A model generated the notes under the pieces. The model ran no database searches. It was not told where the DNA came from and saw nothing but the letters and a program-made list of their open reading frames with translations. Made by a program: the position numbers and the translations under genes. This document shows, piece after piece, positions 1 to 4,408 of a DNA stretch of 6,767 bases; within the stretch, counting starts at the first letter, position 1, and the number at the start of each line of letters is the position of its first letter. The DNA comes from Candidatus Dormiibacterota bacterium. GTDB lineage: Bacteria; Chloroflexota; Dormibacteria; Aeolococcales; Aeolococcaceae. The DNA lies in assembly GCA_003170875.1 (NCBI GenBank), contig PMYJ01000171.1, forward strand, positions 36,329 through 43,095. Reading direction: 5' to 3'.

Positions 1-929
1 ATCATGGCGGCGTTGTCGGTGCAGAGCCGGAGCGGCGGGACCGAGACTCGGAGCCCGGCGAAGCGGCGGGCCACCCGCTCGGCCAGCGCCCGGTTGGCGG
101 CGACGCCGCCCACCACCGCCACAGAGGTCGCCCCGGTCTCCTCCACCGCCGCCTCGAGCCCGTCCACCAGCTGGGTGACGGCCGCCTCCTGGAAGGCGGC
201 GGCCAGCGAGTCGCGGACCTCAGCACGGCGCGGGATGCCGCGCTCGTCCACCTCCTCCGCCGGCAGGTCGCGGATGGCGTAGCGCACTGCCGTCTTCAGC
301 CCGCTGAAGGAGAAGGCGCCCTCCAGCCGGGTGCGCGGGAGGGGGAAGGCGCGCGGGTCACCGGTGAGGGCGGCCCGCTCCACCACCGGCCCACCCGGGT
401 AGGTGAGCCCGAGCATCCGGGCCACCTTGTCGAAGGCCTCGCCGACGGCGTCGTCGCGCGTGCTCGCCAGGCGGCGCGCCACGCCGTGCCGAGAGAGCTC
501 GATGGTGTCGGTGTGGCCGCCGCTCACCACCAGCGCCACGAAGGGCGGCTCCAGCTCCGCGTCCGCCAACCAGGCCGAATAGACGTGGCCGGCCAGGTGG
601 GAGACGCCGGTGATGGGCAGACCACGAGCCCGGGCGGCGGCCTGCGCGTAGGCGGCACCCACCACCAAGCATCCGGCCAGACCCGGACCGCGGGTGACGG
701 CGATGGCGTCGACAGCCTCCCAGCCGCCCTCGACCCCGGCGAGTGCCGCGTCGACCACGGGCGCGAGCATCTCGAGGTGGGCGCGCGCCGCCAGCTCGGG
801 AACGACGCCCCCGTGGGGAGCGTGCAGGGCGATCTGCGACGACACGTGGCTGGAGAGGATCTCCCGACCGTCGCGCACCACCGCGGCCGCCGTCTCGTCG
901 CACGAGGTCTCGATGGCGAGAATGTTCAT
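1..929 (-). CDS. tsaD: tRNA t6A threonylcarbamoyltransferase TsaD (3' end beyond window)
   Basis: TsaD (Gcp/YgjD, Kae1 family) transfers the threonylcarbamoyl group from threonylcarbamoyl-AMP to A37 of ANN-decoding tRNAs, working in the cytoplasm with TsaB and TsaE. I read 309 uninterrupted codons from an ATG at 929 to the window edge. The N-terminus MNILAIETSCDET is canonical. The metal-binding pair lies in SHLAGH as His111 and His115, the same numbering as E. coli TsaD. SGGHT is at 136-140, the DDAVGEAFDK segment follows, and CTDNAAM at 303-309 carries the third metal ligand, Asp305. The family is usually about 340 residues, so about 30 C-terminal residues lie outside; this is edge truncation, not gene decay. 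No Shine-Dalgarno precedes the ATG, and a hairpin (940-954) sits just upstream. The 175-bp gap after rimI is much wider than expected for this usually tight cluster. Family assignment is near certain. Confidence 0.97.
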   Translation of the reverse strand, partial: MNILAIETSCDETAAAVVRDGREILSSHVSSQIALHAPHGGVVPELAARAHLEMLAPVVDAALAGVEGGWEAVDAIAVTRGPGLAGCLVVGAAYAQAAARARGLPITGVSHLAGHVYSAWLADAELEPPFVALVVSGGHTDTIELSRHGVARRLASTRDDAVGEAFDKVARMLGLTYPGGPVVERAALTGDPRAFPLPRTRLEGAFSFSGLKTAVRYAIRDLPAEEVDERGIPRRAEVRDSLAAAFQEAAVTQLVDGLEAAVEETGATSVAVVGGVAANRALAERVARRFAGLRVSVPPLRLCTDNAAM

Positions 930-939
930 GGCGGGACGG

Positions 940-954
940 CGGGCCCACGGCCCG
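940..954 (-). other. hairpin in the tsaD leader
   Basis: A perfect inverted repeat has CGGGCC (940-945), a 3-nt loop and GGCCCG (949-954). On the minus strand it ends 10 nt before the tsaD ATG. It could mask the ribosome-loading region or simply be part of the palindrome-rich gap. In DNA this G+C-rich a 6-bp stem can arise by chance. Confidence 0.4.
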
Positions 955-965
955 GCGACTGCCGA

Positions 966-982
966 GCGCGGCTTGGCCGCGC
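966..982 (-). other. short perfect hairpin between rimI and tsaD
   Basis: GCGCGGC (966-972) and GCCGCGC (976-982) form a perfect 7-bp stem with a 3-nt loop. There is no T-tract in either direction, so it is not a typical intrinsic terminator. It is one of four stems crowded into this 175-bp gap. Confidence 0.4.
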
Positions 983-991
983 CGGCGAGGG

Positions 992-1101
992 GCGGCGAGC
1001 CCCTGAGAAAAGAGAGGGGTCCCCGTCGGGCTCCTGCCCGATGGGGCGCGGCGAGCCCCTCTGAGAAGAAACGGGGCCCCCACGCGGCCTGCCGCGTGGG
1101 G
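992..1101. repeat. two-copy tandem palindromic repeat between rimI and tsaD
   Basis: Two units of about 55 bp lie head to tail with a period of 56 bp. Each starts with the identical 13-mer GCGGCGAGCCCCT (992-1004 and 1048-1060), continues with a purine-rich GAGAA segment and GGGG, and ends in a strong hairpin. Hairpin arms are 1021-1031/1036-1046 in the first unit and 1078-1087/1092-1101 in the second; both have a 4-nt loop and a CCCC/GGGG base. The upper stem sequences differ completely (TCGGGC/GCCCGA against ACGCGG/CCGCGT) yet both pair. Within each unit, CCCC before and GGGG after the purine segment could form a second, weaker stem. This looks like a REP/BIME-type element or a duplicated structural RNA module. 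I cannot name a family. Confidence 0.7.
1063..1101 (-). terminator. possible terminator after rimI (hairpin plus pyrimidine tract)
   Basis: Read on the minus strand, a 10-bp G+C stem (arms 1092-1101 and 1078-1087) starts 3 nt after the rimI stop codon. It is followed by GCCCCG and then TTTCTTCTC. The tract is U/C-rich rather than pure U and is separated from the stem by 6-7 nt, so this is an imperfect intrinsic terminator. The second repeat unit (1021-1046, then CTCTTTTCTC) repeats the arrangement downstream. Confidence 0.4.
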
Positions 1102-1104
1102 AGC

Positions 1105-1665
1105 TCACCGGCGCGGGTATTCGGAGGGGGGCGGAGGCCCCATGCCCACGATGTCGATGCCCTGGAGGATGTCGACGAACCGGCCCTTGAAGGCGGGCGC
1201 ATGCAGCGAGTCGCTCCACATCACGACCGCGTCCTCGCCATTGTCGGTGTAGTAGCCACGCCGGCGCCCGATCGCCTTGAAACCGAAGCGCTCGTAGAGC
1301 CGGATGGCGTGCCCGTTGGTCACCCTCACCTCCAGGGTGATCCAGCGCGCGCCGAGCTCGTAGCTGCGCTGGACCAGTGCCGCGAACATCCCGGTGCCGA
1401 GACCCTGGTTCTGGCTCTGGGCGCGCACGCCGATGGTGGTGACGTGGGCCTCGTCGGAGACCTTCCAGAGCCCGCCGTAGCCGATGATGTCGCCCCGGCC
1501 GCCGTCGCGGAGCACGAAGTAGTGGGCCTGGCGGTTCTGGGAGAGCTCGGACGCGTACGCATTCCGGGGCCAGGGCGAGAGGAAGATCTCACGCTCTATC
1601 GCCTGGACTGCGGGGATGTCACCACTGCGCATCCGCTCGATGAGGAGGTGCGGCGCGACCTTCAT
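1105..1665 (-). CDS. rimI: GNAT protein N-acetyltransferase, RimI family
   Basis: RimI-type GNAT enzymes acetylate protein N-termini with acetyl-CoA; the founding member modifies ribosomal protein bS18. From the ATG at 1665 the product has 186 residues against about 150-160 usual. Visible features are the substrate-side segment ending IEREIFLSPWP, the acetyl-CoA loop around 82-92 (SQNQGLGTG), LEVR at 111-114, LYERFGF at 123-129, the Tyr pair at 138-139 and EDAVVM at 144-149, all in RimI order. About 37 residues after EDAVVM are extra and proline-rich at the end. A GTG 22 codons upstream (1731) is also in frame, but its GGGAGG abuts the start with no spacing and the added residues are not RimI-like. 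An upstream TATTAT suggests a leaderless transcript. Located between tsaB and tsaD as in many bacteria. The acetylation target cannot be read from sequence. Confidence 0.92.
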   Translation of the reverse strand: MKVAPHLLIERMRSGDIPAVQAIEREIFLSPWPRNAYASELSQNRQAHYFVLRDGGRGDIIGYGGLWKVSDEAHVTTIGVRAQSQNQGLGTGMFAALVQRSYELGARWITLEVRVTNGHAIRLYERFGFKAIGRRRGYYTDNGEDAVVMWSDSLHAPAFKGRFVDILQGIDIVGMGPPPPSEYPRR

Positions 1666-1673
1666 CGCCGTCG

Positions 1674-1679
1674 ATAATA
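1674..1679 (-). promoter_or_regulatory. candidate -10 element for rimI (leaderless)
   Basis: The minus strand reads TATTAT, one base from the TATAAT consensus, in otherwise G+C-rich DNA. It ends 8 nt before the rimI ATG, so transcription would begin at or next to the start codon. There is no Shine-Dalgarno and no convincing -35 box. This fits a leaderless mRNA, common in several high-GC phyla. Confidence 0.4.
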
Positions 1680-1756
1680 CGCGAGGGCCCCGGATAACAC
1701 TTGCGACAGTGCTCCTGAGCCAGTCCGGCACCTCCCGGGGCGGTCTCAGTGCTCGC

Positions 1757-1804
1757 AGCGGTACTGACCGCTCCTCCGCTCGGACCGGGAGCCTCCGGCT
1801 CCCG
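1757..1804 (-). terminator. two hairpins downstream of tsaB
   Basis: Two perfect stems follow the tsaB stop codon on the minus strand. The first is CGGGAGCC/GGCTCCCG (8 bp, 3-nt loop, 1786-1804). The second is AGCGGT/ACCGCT (6 bp, 4-nt loop, 1757-1772). No T-tract follows either, so termination would have to be Rho-linked or tract-independent. Their position in a 156-bp gap before a possible rimI promoter suggests a transcription-unit boundary. Confidence 0.4.
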
Positions 1805-1821
1805 CCCTCGCTCCGTCACGG

Positions 1822-2403
1822 TCAGTCGAGATAGGTCGCGGCCAGTCCGGCAAGCCCGAGCGGCAGCCGCGCCAGGGCGGCGGGGATCGACGCGGTAAGT
1901 GCCCGCACCGGGTCGCCCGGACGGATGCCGGGGAGGTCGAGGGCGTCGAGGGTGACCGGCGGAGGCTCCCCGACGGCCACCGACGAGAGGCTGACGCGCC
2001 GCGGCTCCCCGTGCATCTCCAGGATGCCTTCACGCCGGAGGAATCGGCCGGCGTAGGCCCCGCCCCGGCCCGCCTCGACGAGGGCCAGCGTCTCGGTCTC
2101 GCCGTCCGGTGCCGACCTCGCCACCACCTCGAGGCTGCTCACGCCGTAGAGGGGAAGTCCGAGGGCGTGGGCCACGCCCATGCCGACGGCGATGCCCGCC
2201 CGCAGGCCCGTGTAGGAGCCGGGCCCGGTGACCACCACCACCGCCTCCAGACCGGAGACCCCGAGCTCGACCAGGGAGCGGTCCAGCCACGGCAGGGCGG
2301 CGCCGCCGCCTGCGGTCCGGGCGGCGACCAGCTCGCCGCCCCGGCCGGCGCGCAGCACCACCAGGCGGTGACGGGAGGCGGTGTCGATGGCGAGGATGCT
2401 CAT
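1822..2403 (-). CDS. tsaB: tRNA t6A biosynthesis protein TsaB
   Basis: TsaB (YeaZ) is the non-catalytic ASKHA-fold partner of TsaD; the TsaB-TsaD dimer with TsaE carries out t6A37 formation on tRNA in the cytoplasm. The product has 193 residues, somewhat short for the family. It begins MSILAIDTAS, has the hallmark GPGSYTGLRAG at 60-70 (usually F in place of Y), and continues LGLPLYGVSSLE. The His metal-binding pair of TsaD is absent, as expected for TsaB. The ATG at 2403 is chosen because the conserved MxILAIDT begins there; a GTG three codons upstream (2412) is possible. GGGAG lies only 2 nt before this ATG. It starts 22 nt after the tsaE stop, so the two are probably co-transcribed. Confidence 0.95.
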   Translation of the reverse strand: MSILAIDTASRHRLVVLRAGRGGELVAARTAGGGAALPWLDRSLVELGVSGLEAVVVVTGPGSYTGLRAGIAVGMGVAHALGLPLYGVSSLEVVARSAPDGETETLALVEAGRGGAYAGRFLRREGILEMHGEPRRVSLSSVAVGEPPPVTLDALDLPGIRPGDPVRALTASIPAALARLPLGLAGLAATYLD

Positions 2404-2425
2404 GGCTCCCACCGCGCGGCGCCGG

Positions 2426-2905
2426 TCACGTGCCGGCCACCGCGGCGCGCCAGGCGGCCATCAGCCGAGCCGGGGCATCGTCCGGGTCGCGTGCCTCGAT
2501 GCGGCGCCGCCGGTCACCGGCGATGTCGAGGAGCAGGCGCAGCGGCCGCCACGGCTCGAGGTCCGCGTAGCCGGCCCATTCCACCGCGGCCGGGGCGCTC
2601 TCGAGGAGGCCGTCGAGGTCCAGCAGGCCGATAGCGGCGCCCGGCCCGAGACGGTAGAGGTCGAGATGGTGGAGGCGCGGCGGCACCCCATAGACGTGGT
2701 GGAGCACAAAGGTGGGGCTCTTCACGACCCGGGGATCCACCCCCAGACCGGCAGCGAGCCCGCGGACAAAGGCCGTCTTGCCGGCTCCCAGCGGCCCGTC
2801 GAGGGCGATCAGGTCGCCGGGCCGCAGCCCGGCCGCCAGCCGTGCCGCCACCGCCTCGGTGCCGGTTACCCCATCGGTGATGAGCGCGAGAGCGGGGCCG
2901 TTCAT
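2426..2905 (-). CDS. tsaE: tRNA t6A biosynthesis ATPase TsaE
   Basis: TsaE (YjeE) is a small P-loop ATPase that binds TsaB-TsaD and is needed for turnover of the t6A-forming complex. The product has 159 residues, the usual size. The Walker A motif GPLGAGKT spans 37-44, SPTF is at 63-66 (the family T-SPTF switch region), H-x-DLYRL is at 80-86, and VEWAGYA at 108-114 corresponds to the family IEWAE segment, with G where E is common. The ATG overlaps the thiL stop as ATGA (2902-2905), implying translational coupling. The same frame stays open far upstream inside thiL, but that extension is an antisense-like shadow with no conserved motif. Confidence 0.96.
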   Translation of the reverse strand: MNGPALALITDGVTGTEAVAARLAAGLRPGDLIALDGPLGAGKTAFVRGLAAGLGVDPRVVKSPTFVLHHVYGVPPRLHHLDLYRLGPGAAIGLLDLDGLLESAPAAVEWAGYADLEPWRPLRLLLDIAGDRRRRIEARDPDDAPARLMAAWRAAVAGT

Positions 2906-4044
2906 TGCTGCCGAAAGTGCCGGGAGGTGACCGGCGGCAGTGGGACCTCCTTCCCGTCCCGGCGGTCGAAGAGGTGGAGGCCGGAGCCGGGGGTGAGCCG
3001 GCCGACGACGTGCAGCGGCTCCAGGCCGGCGGGCCAGCGGGCGAGCAGCCCGTCCAGCCGCTCGGCGGCGACGGCCGCCACCAGCTCGAAGTCCTCTCCC
3101 CCGCCGAGGGCAGCGTCCACCCACGCCTCCCCGAGGAGGGCGCGGATGCCCGGTTCGGCGGGGACGCTCTCCAACCAGATCTCCGCGGCGCAGCCCGACG
3201 CCTCGGTGATCCGACCGACGTCGACGATGAGCCCGTCGCTCAGGTCGCCCGCGCAGGCGACGCCGAGCCGGACGAGGGCCTGCCCCTCCCCCAGCCGGGC
3301 TCGCGGCCGGAGCTGGCGCCCCAGCCAGCGCTCCTCCGCCTCGGCGGCGGCATCGCCCTCTGCCGGCGGGTGGGCGTGCCCACGCGCCGGGTGGCCGTGT
3401 CCCTCGCCGCGGTGGCGTCCTTCCGGCACGGGAACGCGCACTCGCCGCCCGTCCAGGAGCAGGCGCAGGCCGGCCGCTGCACCACCCAGGCACCCGGTGA
3501 CCACGAGCAGATCCCCGGCCCGGCCGCGGTCGCGACGGAGGGCTCTGCCGGGGTCCACCGTCCCGACCACCACGACGTCGATGACGAGCGGTCCGGCGAT
3601 GGCGCTGACGTCGCCCCCGGCCAGCCGGCACCCCGCCTCGGAGGCGGCGGCGCAGATGCCCTCCTGGATGGCGAGCAGGTCGTCGACCCGGCTCGTCCCG
3701 GGGGCGCAGAGCGTCACCAGGCAGAGCGCGGGCCGGGCCCCCATGGCCGCGAGGTCGGAGAGGGCGACGGCCAGGGCCCGCCTGCCCACCGCCTCGGGAT
3801 CGATCCAGCCCCGCAGGAAGTCCTCGCCCTCGACGATGGCGTCCTGGCTGAGGACGATCCCCGCCCCGCCGGGCGGTCGCCACACTGCGGCGTCGTCGCC
3901 GCTCGCCACCACCAGCCGGCGATCGTCGCCGTGCCGCCGGGCGACCGCGGTGAGCCGCCGGAGCAGCTCCGCCTCGCCGATCTCCTGGAGGGTGGGGCCT
4001 CCGGCGTCGAAGCCGAGCCCGGGCGGCGGGGATACGTCATCCAT
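2902..4044 (-). CDS. thiL: thiamine-monophosphate kinase ThiL with a His-rich insertion
   Basis: ThiL phosphorylates thiamine monophosphate with ATP to thiamine diphosphate, the last step of thiamine cofactor synthesis; it belongs to the PurM/AIR-synthetase fold. Visible motifs from the ATG at 4044 are GEAELLRRL (23-31), SGDDAA (48-53), VEGEDF (71-76), SDLAAMGARP (96-105), GGD (143-145), RQLRPRARLGEGQAL (243-257), DLSDG (267-271) and GGEDFEL (315-321). The product has 380 residues against about 320-330 usual. The excess is a roughly 15-residue N-terminal lead and an insertion of about 44 residues (200-243) containing HRGEGHGHPARGHAH. VEGEDF replaces the commoner VEGVHF. The open frame continues 77 codons upstream without family similarity, and no other ATG fits. 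A TAGAGT 7 nt before the ATG suggests a leaderless start. It overlaps tsaE by 4 bp. Confidence 0.94.
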   Translation of the reverse strand: MDDVSPPPGLGFDAGGPTLQEIGEAELLRRLTAVARRHGDDRRLVVASGDDAAVWRPPGGAGIVLSQDAIVEGEDFLRGWIDPEAVGRRALAVALSDLAAMGARPALCLVTLCAPGTSRVDDLLAIQEGICAAASEAGCRLAGGDVSAIAGPLVIDVVVVGTVDPGRALRRDRGRAGDLLVVTGCLGGAAAGLRLLLDGRRVRVPVPEGRHRGEGHGHPARGHAHPPAEGDAAAEAEERWLGRQLRPRARLGEGQALVRLGVACAGDLSDGLIVDVGRITEASGCAAEIWLESVPAEPGIRALLGEAWVDAALGGGEDFELVAAVAAERLDGLLARWPAGLEPLHVVGRLTPGSGLHLFDRRDGKEVPLPPVTSRHFRQQ

Positions 4045-4051
4045 CCGACCG

Positions 4052-4057
4052 ACTCTA
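4052..4057 (-). promoter_or_regulatory. candidate -10 element for thiL (leaderless)
   Basis: The minus strand reads TAGAGT, ending 7 nt before the thiL ATG. The identical hexamer serves as the -10 candidate of the divergent CHAP gene. No -35 box is visible at 16-19 bp and there is no Shine-Dalgarno. The spacing would put the first transcribed base at the start codon. Confidence 0.4.
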
Positions 4058-4305
4058 GCCAGCCCGCGGTGCCAGCCCCGCGTGAGGGGTGGCCGCCGCT
4101 CACCGACCCGGAGAATGGCGGCGGTCTCATTCGGGAAACCGTCACGCGCCCCACGGTGAACTGTAACACGCCCTGCCTGAAGAAGTTCCTGGCGCGCGTC
4201 CGGAGAATCACAGCCCGCCCCCGCCAGATGAGCGGTGTGGCCCTCGAGCGGGTACCGCGGGGAGCTAAAACTCACATTTCATGATAACGACACTGTCACG
4301 TAGGG

Positions 4306-4335
4306 TTGACCGCGACCGCCCCCAACTCGTAGAGT
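4306..4335 (+). promoter_or_regulatory. sigma-70-type promoter of the CHAP hydrolase gene
   Basis: TTGACC (4306-4311) matches the -35 consensus at five of six positions. TAGAGT (4330-4335) matches the -10 consensus at four of six, with an 18-bp spacer. An A+T-richer stretch lies immediately upstream. The predicted start near 4342 gives a leader of roughly 67 nt. This is the best promoter match in the window. Confidence 0.65.
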
Positions 4336-4337
4336 CC

Positions 4338-4356
4338 CGCGAGTTCGGTCCTCGCG
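4338..4356 (+). promoter_or_regulatory. perfect hairpin or operator at the predicted transcription start
   Basis: CGCGAG (4338-4343) pairs with CTCGCG (4351-4356) across a 7-nt loop. Because the predicted start falls inside the left arm, it may act as a DNA inverted repeat (repressor site) rather than an RNA hairpin. A shorter TCCG/CGGA stem follows at 4358-4369. No known riboswitch class is recognisable in the leader. Confidence 0.35.
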
Positions 4357-4395
4357 ATCCGGCTCCGGAAGGGGTTGCTAGACCGGGGAGACGAC

Positions 4396-4402
4396 AGGGG
4401 AG
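4396..4402 (+). promoter_or_regulatory. Shine-Dalgarno site fixing the TTG start
   Basis: AGGGGAG lies 6 nt before the TTG at 4409. It decides the start of the CHAP gene at this uncommon codon rather than at the ATG 11 codons later, which would delete the positively charged n-region of the signal peptide. Confidence 0.75.
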
Positions 4403-4408
4403 ATCGAT

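Larger units (their letters stand above)
4045..4408. other. divergent intergenic region between thiL and the CHAP gene
   Basis: This 364-bp stretch has no credible coding sequence; open frames crossing it have no recognisable motif. It holds a thiL-side -10 candidate (4052-4057), an A+T-richer island at about 4265-4305 unlike its surroundings, a plus-strand promoter (4306-4335), a hairpin (4338-4356) and a Shine-Dalgarno site (4396-4402). GTGAG...CTCAC arms at 4082-4103 and adjacent hexamers GTGAAC and TGTAAC (4156-4167) could be regulator sites, but I cannot tie them to a known protein. Between about 4105 and 4260 I see nothing else definite. Confidence 0.6.

Noticed and set aside
1..929. 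tsaD as a truncated pseudogene
   Set aside because: The frame is intact to the last base and ends within the conserved CTDNAAM region; the missing tail is due to the window edge.
358..1083. Minus-strand frame of 241 codons covering tsaD and the repeat region
   Set aside because: It is out of frame with tsaD, which has all its motifs in another uninterrupted frame; its N-terminal part is a translation of the palindromic repeats.
694..1677. Plus-strand frame of 327 codons across tsaD, the repeats and rimI
   Set aside because: Antisense shadow of two real genes; no motif, start site or ribosome-binding site.
1707..1754. CAGTGCTC direct repeat (1707-1714 and 1747-1754)
   Set aside because: Eight bases 40 bp apart with no flanking similarity; not above what chance allows, and no associated element.
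2906..3883. Long N-terminal extension of TsaE in the same frame
   Set aside because: TsaE is complete from the ATG at 2905, overlapping the thiL stop; the upstream part is Arg/Gly/Pro-rich shadow of thiL.
2381..4284. Very long plus-strand open frames (459 and 592 codons) opposite thiL, tsaE and tsaB
   Set aside because: They are Pro/Arg/Ser- or Gly/Arg-rich without family motifs and lie exactly antisense to well-conserved genes; in DNA this G+C-rich the antisense frames stay open by composition.
4336..4408. Possible c-di-AMP (ydaO-type) riboswitch upstream of a wall hydrolase
   Set aside because: The association is known for such genes, but the leader is only about 70 nt and I cannot find the conserved ydaO core.
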